From NCBI GenBank assembly GCA_023403845.1, contig JAEYDL010000011.1, positions 1-64,000 on the forward strand: a stretch of 64,000 nt of DNA, in the 5' to 3' direction. Under the pieces are notes generated by a model. The model had not been told where the DNA came from. It worked only from the letters and a program-made list of their open reading frames with translations, and searched no databases. The position numbers and the translations under genes were made by a program. Source of the DNA: Pseudomonadota bacterium. GTDB lineage: Bacteria; Desulfobacterota; Desulfovibrionia; Desulfovibrionales; Desulfovibrionaceae. Shown here one piece after another: positions 44,960-52,321 of the stretch; position 1 is the first letter of the stretch; every line of letters starts with the position of its first letter.

Positions 44960-45264
44960 CAGTACAGAACAACTTCCTCCCCTCTTTCTGCATCAGGATC
45001 AGTCTCTGCAAATCTCCACCAGCCGGCCTGAAAGAGTTGAAACTGCGCCACTAGCATTCTCGCAGCATCGTCAGGACGAAACACCGGGTTCTCATTCAGT
45101 CCGGCAGAACGAACAGGCGAACCAAAACAGAACGCTTCCTGCAGACGGAACAATCCGGCAAAAAGGAACTTGCGAATTCCCTCCCGGTTTTCTTCTCATG
45201 CAAAAACTCCCGGCTTCTCCGTATGGGAAAAGCCGGGAGTCGATCTGTTTGCGAAGCGGAAAAT
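44960..45264. other. Intergenic region between hldA and HU
   Basis: About 300 bases between convergent genes. The right end holds the HU terminator. A minus-strand frame at 44941-45153 is open but lacks an RBS and ATG. I see nothing else. Confidence 0.4.
45202..45240 (-). terminator. Terminator of the HU gene
   Basis: On the minus strand CTCCCGGCTT and AAGCCGGGAG form a ten-base stem followed by five T residues, about 25 bases after the HU stop. Confidence 0.88.
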
Positions 45265-45543
45265 TTACTTGTTCACAGCTTCCTTCAGCGCCTTGCCGGG
45301 GGTGAACTTGACCACCTTGGAAGCGGGGATCACGCATTCTTCGCCCGTGCGGGGATTGCGGCCCTTGCGTTCGCTGCGGTCGACGACCTTGAAGCTGCCG
45401 AAACCGGTGAAGGAAACCTGTTCGCCGTTGGCGATGCTTTCGGACAGAACGCTGATAGCGGCATCCAGGAACTGCTCGGTGGCGGCTTTGGTGCCCATTC
45501 CGATCTTGGCATGAATTTTATCGACAATATCTGCCTTCGTCAT
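45265..45543 (-). CDS. HU-family DNA-binding protein
   Basis: A 92-residue nucleoid protein. MTKADIVDKIHAK is the N-terminal helix start, VSFTGFGSFKV the beta core, and RKGRNPRTGEECVIPAS the DNA-bending arm with the conserved Asn-Pro. AAGGAG lies seven bases before the ATG at 45543. It could be HU or a homodimeric IHF-like member; sequence favours HU. Transcribed alone. Confidence 0.93.
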   Translation of the reverse strand: MTKADIVDKIHAKIGMGTKAATEQFLDAAISVLSESIANGEQVSFTGFGSFKVVDRSERKGRNPRTGEECVIPASKVVKFTPGKALKEAVNK

Positions 45544-45893
45544 GGTAAAACTCCTTCCTTGAATTGGTCTTGTGTTCCTGTCCTTACCCCGAGTCGCACT
45601 CGTTGTCACCGGGATATTTTCCCCTATCCCGGCTAATTATCTTTGAAAAAAAGGGGTTCAGAGTAACTTCCGGGGACTCCGGCAATCGGATTGCCATACA
45701 ACCATGCGTTTCTATTAACAAAGCATAAGCACCTTCGACAAGACCCCAATTCGTCCGCAGCTACAAAATTTTTTCTCATGGCGCGAATTTTTTCACGGGG
45801 ATGGCCCTTCCCGGAAACAACCGTGCGCTGCCTCTTGCCAAACCCGCCGACAGGGTATATATGACTGAGTCCCGACTTTATAGGAGCCCGACC
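45544..45893. other. Divergent region between HU and rpmE
   Basis: Holds the 5' regions of both genes. On the HU side there are two inverted repeats, CGAGT/ACTCG (45590-45602) and CCGGGATA/TATCCCGG (45609-45632), which may be leader hairpins or binding sites. On the rpmE side there is a promoter (45835-45863). Confidence 0.5.
45835..45863 (+). promoter_or_regulatory. Promoter of rpmE
   Basis: TTGCCA (45835-45840), 17-base spacer, TATATG (45858-45863), about 30 bases before the rpmE start codon. Confidence 0.6.
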
Positions 45894-46103
45894 ATGAAAG
45901 ATAAGATTCATCCGAAAGTGTACAAGGCCAAGATCACCTGCGCCTGCGGCAATCAGGTGGAAGCCCTCTCTACAAAGGGCGAAAACGTGCATGTGGAAAT
46001 CTGCTCCGCCTGCCATCCGTTCTTCACCGGCAAGCAGCGCTTCCTCGATACCGCCGGCCGTATCGACCGTTTCCGCAAGAAGTACGCCAATCTCAACAAG
46101 TAA
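45894..46103 (+). CDS. rpmE: 50S ribosomal protein L31 (zinc-containing form)
   Basis: 69 residues. The conserved MKDKIHPKVYKAKITCACGN start and EICSACHPFFTGKQRFLDTAGR are present. The cysteines in CACGN and CSAC mark the zinc (C+) form. AGGAG lies seven bases before the ATG. First gene of rpmE-DUF1385-prfA. Confidence 0.96.
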   Translation: MKDKIHPKVYKAKITCACGNQVEALSTKGENVHVEICSACHPFFTGKQRFLDTAGRIDRFRKKYANLNK

Positions 46104-46303
46104 CGCCGGTATCCCGCGCAGCTTTTTCCGCCTCCCGGATGGCCCTACCTCCGGGAGGCGTTTGCGCTGGAAATGAACCGAAAAAACACCGATTCCCTGC
46201 CCCGCGACCTGAAGCCCGGCACAATCAAGTCGGGAGGAGCTTCGGGAAGCAGGACGGGCACGCCGCATGCCGGCATGGGCACAAGCCCCAAGGACTTCCC
46301 TCA

Positions 46304-47329
46304 ATGTCGCATCGTTCCCGTTCGCCGATATCGCTTCATGCCGGAGCCGCCGTCCGCTGGCTCGGGCGTCTTCTTTTTCTTGCGCCGGCCCCGCTCGTCG
46401 GAGGGCAGGCTGTCATGGAAGGCGTGATGATGCGCAACGGAAGCCGTTACGCGCTGGCCGTCCGTCTTCCCGACGGCAGCATCAGCGTCGAAACCCGTCC
46501 CTGGTACAGCCTCACCAACAGCCCTCTGCTGCGAAAACCCTTTCTGCGCGGCTTTCCCACACTCGTGGAAACGCTGGTCAACGGCATCAAGGCCCTGAAC
46601 CGCTCCGCCGAATGCAGCGCAGGAAACGAAGGAGAGGAAATCAAGGGCTGGCATCTCGTGCTGACCCTGATCGTTTCCCTTGCCCTCGCCATCGGCCTGT
46701 TCGTCGTCGTTCCCCATGTCCTGTCCATCGCCATGAACTGGCTTGGTCTTGGCGGCGACGTAAACGGCGTCTCTTTCCACATCTGGGACGGACTGTTCAA
46801 ATTTCTCATCTTCCTCGGCTATATTCTGAGCATATCTCTGCTGCCGGACATCCGGCGCGTCTTCTGCTATCACGGCGCGGAACACAAGACGATTCACGCC
46901 TACGAATCCGGCCGGGAAGTGGACGCGGACAGCGCGCAGCTGTTCAGCCGTCTGCATCCGCGCTGCGGTACCACGTTCCTGCTGTTCGTGATGTCCATAG
47001 CCATTCTGCTGCATACTGTTCTGGTTCCCCTGTTTCTGCTCGTCTGGACGCCGGAATCTCCCGTGCTCAAGCATATGGCGACCATTTTCTTCAAGGTGCT
47101 CCTGATGGTGCCTATCAGCGCCCTGTCCTACGAGCTTATCCGCTATGCCGCGCGTCTGGGAAATTCCGTATGGGGCCGCATCCTCCGTGCGCCGGGCATG
47201 TTCCTGCAACTGCTGACCACCCGGGAACCCGACAAGGGACAACTTGAAGTGGCCGTGGCTGCTCTCGCCGGAGCGACAGGAAAAAATCCTCCTCATCTCG
47301 AAACGCCTTCCACCTGCCAACCGGAGTAA
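46304..47329 (+). CDS. DUF1385 (YqhQ-like) membrane protein
   Basis: The 341-residue protein has the family start VGGQAVMEGVMMRNG, several membrane segments and the conserved CYHGAEHKTIHAYE and LHPRCGTTFLL. Function is unknown. In many bacteria it sits between rpmE and prfA, as here. The ATG at 46304 has AAGGA nine bases upstream. Frames extending further left have no typical sequence. Confidence 0.9.
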   Translation: MSHRSRSPISLHAGAAVRWLGRLLFLAPAPLVGGQAVMEGVMMRNGSRYALAVRLPDGSISVETRPWYSLTNSPLLRKPFLRGFPTLVETLVNGIKALNRSAECSAGNEGEEIKGWHLVLTLIVSLALAIGLFVVVPHVLSIAMNWLGLGGDVNGVSFHIWDGLFKFLIFLGYILSISLLPDIRRVFCYHGAEHKTIHAYESGREVDADSAQLFSRLHPRCGTTFLLFVMSIAILLHTVLVPLFLLVWTPESPVLKHMATIFFKVLLMVPISALSYELIRYAARLGNSVWGRILRAPGMFLQLLTTREPDKGQLEVAVAALAGATGKNPPHLETPSTCQPE

Positions 47330-47332
47330 CTG

Positions 47333-48403
47333 ATGTTTGCCAAACTCGAAAGCCTCGAAAAAAAATATCTTGATCTCGAACACGAACTCGCCGCACCCGA
47401 CATTTTCAGCGATCAGGACCGCTACCGCAAGCTGACCAAGGCTCATGCGGACCTGAAGCCCGTGGTGGACATCTTCCGGCAGTACAGAGAACTGAAGCAG
47501 AACCTTGAGGACAATCAGGAGCTGCTCAACGATTCCGACCCTGACATCCGGGAAATGGCGCATGAGGAAATCAAGCTCATTGAAGAAAAAATTCCCCAGC
47601 TTGAACACGAACTGAAGGTCCTGCTCCTGCCCACCGACCCGCTGGACGAAAAGAACATCATTCTCGAAATCCGCGCCGGGACGGGCGGCGAGGAAGCTGC
47701 GCTCTTTGCCGGCGATCTCTTCCGCATGTACTGCCGCTACGCCGAAAAAATGAGCTGGAAAGTGGAACTGATGAGCGAAAGCCCCTCCGACAACGGCGGC
47801 TACAAGGAAGTCATCGCTCTCATTTCCGGCGACAAGGTGTACAGCCGCCTGAAATTCGAATCGGGAACCCATCGCGTGCAGCGCGTCCCCGCCACGGAGT
47901 CACAGGGCCGCATCCACACCTCTGCGGCTACCGTGGCCATCATGCCCGAAGCCGAAGAAGTGGACATCGACCTCAAGCCGGAAGACCTGCGTTTCGACGT
48001 GTACCGCTCCTCCGGTCCCGGAGGCCAGAGCGTGAACACCACGGACTCCGCCGTGCGCGTGACCCATATTCCCACCGGTCTTGTGGTCTGCTGCCAGGAC
48101 GAAAAATCCCAGCACAAGAACAAGGCCAAGGGCCTCAAGATTCTCTGTTCCCGCCTGCTCCAGCTCAAGCAGGAGGAACAGAACGCGGCCATGGCCGACC
48201 AGCGCCGGGCGCAGGTGGGTTCCGGCGACCGCTCCGAACGCATCCGGACCTACAACTTCCCGCAGGGTCGTGTTACCGACCACCGCATCAACCTGACACT
48301 GTACAGCCTGAACCGGGTCATGGAAGGCGAAATCGAAGAACTCGTGGACGCGCTGGTGACGCACGCCCAGACCGAAGCCCTCAAGGCGCAGGCGAGCGAA
48401 TAA
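47333..48403 (+). CDS. prfA: Peptide chain release factor 1
   Basis: The 356-residue factor ends translation at UAA and UAG. The GGQ motif is in SSGPGGQSVNTTDSAVR, and the anticodon-like loop is in VQRVPATESQGRIHTSAATV (PAT type, as in RF1). It starts three bases after the DUF1385 stop. The GGQ methyltransferase prmC, which often follows, is not here. Confidence 0.96.
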   Translation: MFAKLESLEKKYLDLEHELAAPDIFSDQDRYRKLTKAHADLKPVVDIFRQYRELKQNLEDNQELLNDSDPDIREMAHEEIKLIEEKIPQLEHELKVLLLPTDPLDEKNIILEIRAGTGGEEAALFAGDLFRMYCRYAEKMSWKVELMSESPSDNGGYKEVIALISGDKVYSRLKFESGTHRVQRVPATESQGRIHTSAATVAIMPEAEEVDIDLKPEDLRFDVYRSSGPGGQSVNTTDSAVRVTHIPTGLVVCCQDEKSQHKNKAKGLKILCSRLLQLKQEEQNAAMADQRRAQVGSGDRSERIRTYNFPQGRVTDHRINLTLYSLNRVMEGEIEELVDALVTHAQTEALKAQASE

Positions 48404-48425
48404 CGCGCCCGCCCTCTGGCGAGAT

Positions 48426-48459
48426 GGGGACGTTCCCTTACCGGGAGCGTCCTCTTTTT
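48426..48459 (+). terminator. Terminator after prfA
   Basis: A ten-base stem GGACGTTCCC/GGGAGCGTCC (one G-T pair) with loop TTACC is followed by TCTTTTT. Confidence 0.82.
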
Positions 48460-48667
48460 CATGGTCGAGTTTCTGTCAGACCTTGACGCCGTCGACGGCG
48501 GACTTATTTCCGGAAAGGGCGCTCCGGCGGCATGCCGGACCCGTTTGGGAACCGGTATTCCGCCCCCTTTCAAAAAATGGTTCCCAAGCGGCGGGGCGTC
48601 CTTTCGGTCGTTGCCGCCCATCCGCGGCGGACGCCCAGAGTCACAGATCCATTCGAGGAGGATTCCC

Positions 48668-50602
48668 ATGTCTGAGCAGAGCAATCACGAATTCCGCGCC
48701 GAAACGCGGAAGGTCCTTAATATTCTGACGCATTCCCTGTATTCCAACCGCGAGATATTCCTGCGCGAGCTGATTTCCAACGCTTCCGACGCGCTGGACA
48801 AGCTGCGTTTCATGCAGACGCAGGGCAGGACGGCGCGGGATGCCGATCTGCCACTGGAAATCCGCATTTCCGTGGACAAGGTCCAGAATATTCTCACCGT
48901 TACGGATACGGGCGTGGGCATGACCCGCGAAGAGATGGTGGAGAACCTCGGAACCATCGCCCACTCCGGCTCGGAGGCCTTCCTTAACGAGCTTGCCTCG
49001 CACAAGCCCGCCGAAAACGCTGAATCCGGCGAGAGCAGGGGCGACGCAGCCAGCATCATCGGACGTTTCGGCATCGGCTTCTATTCGGTGTTCATGGTGG
49101 CGGACAAGGTCGAGGTCGTTTCCCGCTCCGCATTCAGCGACGAGTCCGCGCACCTCTGGACCTCCGACGGAACAGGCACCTTTACCGTGGCCGAAGCTCC
49201 CGATCAGGAAGAAGTCGGACGCGGCACGGTCATCCGCGCCTACATCAAGGACGACGCCAGGGAATTTCTCGAACGCTACCGGCTTGAAAACATCATCCGC
49301 ACGCATTCCAGCTTCATCCCCTTCCCCATCTTTCTGGAGGGGGACCGCATCAACACGACTCCCGCCCTGTGGCGGGAACCGAAGTTCTCGATCAAAAAGG
49401 AACAGTACGACGAATTCTACAAGTTTCTGACCTATGACCAGAAGGCCCCGCTGGATACCCTGCATCTCTCCGTGGACGCGCCGGTCCAGTTCAACGCGCT
49501 GCTGTTCGTGCCCGACACCACGCAGGATTACTTCGGAACCTTCCGCGACCACTGGGGACTCGATCTGTACGCCCGCCGCGTGCTTATCCAGCGCGAAAAC
49601 AAGGAGCTTATTCCCGAATACCTGGGCTTCCTGCGCGGCGTTGTCGATACGGAGGATCTTCCTCTGAACATTTCCCGGGAAACGCTTCAGGAAAATGTGG
49701 TTCTGCGCAAGATCGCCCAGACCGTTTCCAAACAGGTTCTCGGCCATCTGGAAAAACTCGCCGCATCCGACCCGGAAAAATACAATGCTTTCTGGAGGCT
49801 GCACGGAAAGGTCTTCAAGCTCGGCTACAGCGACTTCGTCAATCGCGACCGCATCGCGCCCCTGCTGCGCTTCAATTCCTCGGCTCTGAACGAAGCCGAA
49901 GAACTGACCTCTCTGGATGACTATATCTCCCGGGCCAAACAGGGCCAGAAGGAAATCTGGTACATCGCCGCGCCGGGCCGCGAAGCAGCGAAGACCAGCC
50001 CGCATAGCGAGGTCTTCCGCCGCAAGGGTCTGGAAGTGCTTTACCTCTACGAGCCGGTGGACGAATTTGCGCTTGAAACGCTGGGCAAATACAAGGAATT
50101 CTCCTTCAAGGCCGTGGAACTGGCCGACAACGGCGTTCTCGATGCCTATCCCGACGCCGAGGACGCGCCGAAGGCCACGCCGCTCTCCGGCGAGGATCTG
50201 TCCGCTTTCGATCAGCTGCTCGCCACCATTCGCAAGGTGCTTGGTGAACAGGTCAAGGACGTTCGCGTATCGCACCGGCTGGCCGACAGCCCGGCCTGCC
50301 TCGTGGCCGCCGACGAAGGCATCACCTCGTCCATGGACAAGCTCATGCGCGTGCTGCAAAAGGACGACTCCATTCCCCAGAAAATCTTTGAGGTCAACCG
50401 TGAGCATCCGTTGCTGCGCAGCATGCTGAAAATACACAAGGCCGATGCGGACGACCCCCAGCTTGCGGAAATGATTCAGAACCTCTTCGACGCCACGCTC
50501 CTGCTGGACGGTTATCTGAAGGACCCGCATGAACTCGCCGCCCGCGCCACCCGGCTGCTCGAACATGCCGGGGCATGGTATGCGGACATAAAGAAACTGT
50601 AA
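48668..50602 (+). CDS. htpG: Chaperone protein HtpG (Hsp90)
   Basis: The 644-residue chaperone has the GHKL ATPase domain. Motifs include REIFLRELISNASDALDKLR, VTDTGVGMT, NLGTIAHSGS and IIGRFGIGFYS. The middle domain contains NISRETLQEN with the catalytic arginine. GAGGAGG precedes the ATG at 48668; an upstream frame from 48461 is not supported. Flanked on both sides by terminators, so it is a single-gene unit. No heat-shock promoter could be recognised. Confidence 0.96.
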   Translation: MSEQSNHEFRAETRKVLNILTHSLYSNREIFLRELISNASDALDKLRFMQTQGRTARDADLPLEIRISVDKVQNILTVTDTGVGMTREEMVENLGTIAHSGSEAFLNELASHKPAENAESGESRGDAASIIGRFGIGFYSVFMVADKVEVVSRSAFSDESAHLWTSDGTGTFTVAEAPDQEEVGRGTVIRAYIKDDAREFLERYRLENIIRTHSSFIPFPIFLEGDRINTTPALWREPKFSIKKEQYDEFYKFLTYDQKAPLDTLHLSVDAPVQFNALLFVPDTTQDYFGTFRDHWGLDLYARRVLIQRENKELIPEYLGFLRGVVDTEDLPLNISRETLQENVVLRKIAQTVSKQVLGHLEKLAASDPEKYNAFWRLHGKVFKLGYSDFVNRDRIAPLLRFNSSALNEAEELTSLDDYISRAKQGQKEIWYIAAPGREAAKTSPHSEVFRRKGLEVLYLYEPVDEFALETLGKYKEFSFKAVELADNGVLDAYPDAEDAPKATPLSGEDLSAFDQLLATIRKVLGEQVKDVRVSHRLADSPACLVAADEGITSSMDKLMRVLQKDDSIPQKIFEVNREHPLLRSMLKIHKADADDPQLAEMIQNLFDATLLLDGYLKDPHELAARATRLLEHAGAWYADIKKL

Positions 50603-50608
50603 TGAAGG

Positions 50609-50637
50609 AAGGCCGGGGCATTTGTCCCGGCCTTTTT
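50609..50637 (+). terminator. Terminator of htpG
   Basis: AAGGCCGGG/CCCGGCCTT stem followed by T residues, seven bases after the stop. Confidence 0.88.
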
Positions 50638-50922
50638 GGCGTCTTCCGACGAGCTGGCGACGCCGGCCCCGAACGCTTCTTCCGACGGCAGTCTTCAATT
50701 TTCCCGCCTTCCGATGAGATTCCCTGTCCGCCATCCCGAACGGCGGTTGCGGGAATCCCCGCCTGCAAAGAGACCTCTCTTCCTGTGGGAAGCTCTTTCT
50801 CCCCGCAAGAGAAAGAGCTTGAAGAAAGTTTCCATTGCTGCGAAAACAGCCGGGCGGCACGGGTCAGGTCCATGCCGCTCTCCCAATGTTCCCGGAACGG
50901 CCCCGTTCCCCATGAGGTTTTC
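50638..50922. other. Region upstream of the hydrogenase protease
   Basis: No gene is visible. A 12-base inverted repeat (AAGCTCTTTCTC with its near-complement) around 50789-50822 forms a hairpin about 100 bases before the protease gene. Confidence 0.4.
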
Positions 50923-51432
50923 ATGAAAAGACTGCTGGTACTCGGCATTGGCAACATGCTGCTGACGGACGACGGCGTGGGCGTTTTCGCCGCGCAGGAG
51001 CTGCTGAAGGAAGACTGGCCGGAACAGGTCACCATCCGTGAAGGCGGCACGTTCACGCAGGATATATTCTATACCTTCAAAGACTTCGATCATATTTTCG
51101 TACTGGATGTGGTCCACGCCCACGGCAAACCCGGCACGATCTACCGTCTGGACGAGGACGCGCTGGTCAAGGATGAAAAGCAACGCCTCTCCATTCACGA
51201 CATTGACCTGATCGACTCTCTGCGCATGGCCCAGCTGCTCTTCCGGCAGAAAACCACGCTGCACGTCCTGGGGGTGGAGCCGCAAGACTATACCACCTGG
51301 AACATCGGCCTTTCCCCCGCTGTGCAGGCGGTCTTTCCCACCTATCTGGAACAGGCCCGCAAGGAAATCCGGGACTGGCTCGCTGCCAGTTCCGCCGATG
51401 CGGCTCAGGGCGCGGACGGACCCGCCGCATGA
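50923..51432 (+). CDS. NiFe hydrogenase maturation protease (HyaD/HybD family)
   Basis: The 169-residue protease cleaves the C-terminal tail of a hydrogenase large subunit after nickel insertion. The start LVLGIGNMLLTDDGVGV contains the family signature with the nickel-sensing acidic residue (Asp16 or Asp17). VLDVVHAHGKPG and HVLGVEPQDYTTW are further conserved parts. No hydrogenase structural gene is in this window. It overlaps the DUF554 gene by four bases. Confidence 0.9.
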   Translation: MKRLLVLGIGNMLLTDDGVGVFAAQELLKEDWPEQVTIREGGTFTQDIFYTFKDFDHIFVLDVVHAHGKPGTIYRLDEDALVKDEKQRLSIHDIDLIDSLRMAQLLFRQKTTLHVLGVEPQDYTTWNIGLSPAVQAVFPTYLEQARKEIRDWLAASSADAAQGADGPAA

Positions 51433-52130
51433 TTCCTGTCGGGGCACTGGTCAACGCGCTGGGCATCGTTCTGGGCGGAGCCGCAGGGCTGGCCTTCGGC
51501 TCGCGCCTGCCCGACCGTGTGCGCCGGATCGTCTTTCAGGGACTGGGCCTGTGCGTGATGGTCATCGGCTTCAAGATGGCTCTGCTGACGCAAAAACCGC
51601 TCATCGCCATCTTCAGCATCGTCATAGGAGCCGTCGCGGGAGAACTGCTCAATCTTGAGGCCAGACTCATGCGCGTGGGCGATCTGGTCAAGAAACGGCT
51701 GAACTCGTCCAATCCCCTGTTCACCGAGGGCATGGTCAACGCTTCCGTACTGTTCTGCATCGGCGCGATGGCCATTCTCGGCTCTTTCGACGAAGGCCTG
51801 CGCGGCGATCGCTCCATCGTCTTCTCAAAGGCCATCATCGACAGCTTCGCGGCGCTGGCCATGGCCTCGGCCTACGGACTGGGGGTCTTGTTCTCCGCCG
51901 TCGCCGTGCTTATCTATCAGGGAACGCTGACCCTGCTCGCCGGAACCCTTCAGGCCTGCCTTGATCCTCCGACCATGACGGAGCTTACCGCCGTGGGTGG
52001 AACGCTCATCATCGGCATCGGCCTCAATATGCTGGAAATCACGCGCATTGCACTGTCCAACATGCTTCCGGCCCTGTTTGCTGTGGTCGGGTTGTGCGCG
52101 CTCACGGGTTCCCTTTCGGTCTTGCCCTGA
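51429..52130 (+). CDS. DUF554 family membrane protein (second copy)
   Basis: The 233-residue protein has about seven membrane segments with the family pieces PVGALVNALGIVLGGAAGL, IGAVAGELLNLE, GSFDEGLRGDRS and GIGLNMLEITRI. Function unknown. It is coupled to the hydrogenase protease gene by ATGA, which may be chance. The first copy is at 28513. Confidence 0.9.
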   Translation: MIPVGALVNALGIVLGGAAGLAFGSRLPDRVRRIVFQGLGLCVMVIGFKMALLTQKPLIAIFSIVIGAVAGELLNLEARLMRVGDLVKKRLNSSNPLFTEGMVNASVLFCIGAMAILGSFDEGLRGDRSIVFSKAIIDSFAALAMASAYGLGVLFSAVAVLIYQGTLTLLAGTLQACLDPPTMTELTAVGGTLIIGIGLNMLEITRIALSNMLPALFAVVGLCALTGSLSVLP

Positions 52131-52321
52131 TCTGCGGACGCGGATGTGCCCCGGGTCACGGACAGCCCCCGCAAAGACGGCATTCCTGCGCTCAGGTCAG
52201 TCCGTGATCGTACTTGATGCCCGCAATCGAATTCTTTTGTCGAACCAACCGATACACGCTTCCCCGAACGGAGTTTTCTTCTCCCGACGGGAGGAGATTC
52301 CAGATCATAAAGGAAAGCGTC

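Noticed and set aside
44941..45153. Minus-strand frame of 70 codons after hldA
   Set aside because: It has no ATG with RBS, begins at a TTG and overlaps the hldA end; no motif is recognised.
48641..50860. Minus-strand frame of 739 codons opposite htpG
   Set aside because: Antisense of a clear chaperone gene with no domain of its own.
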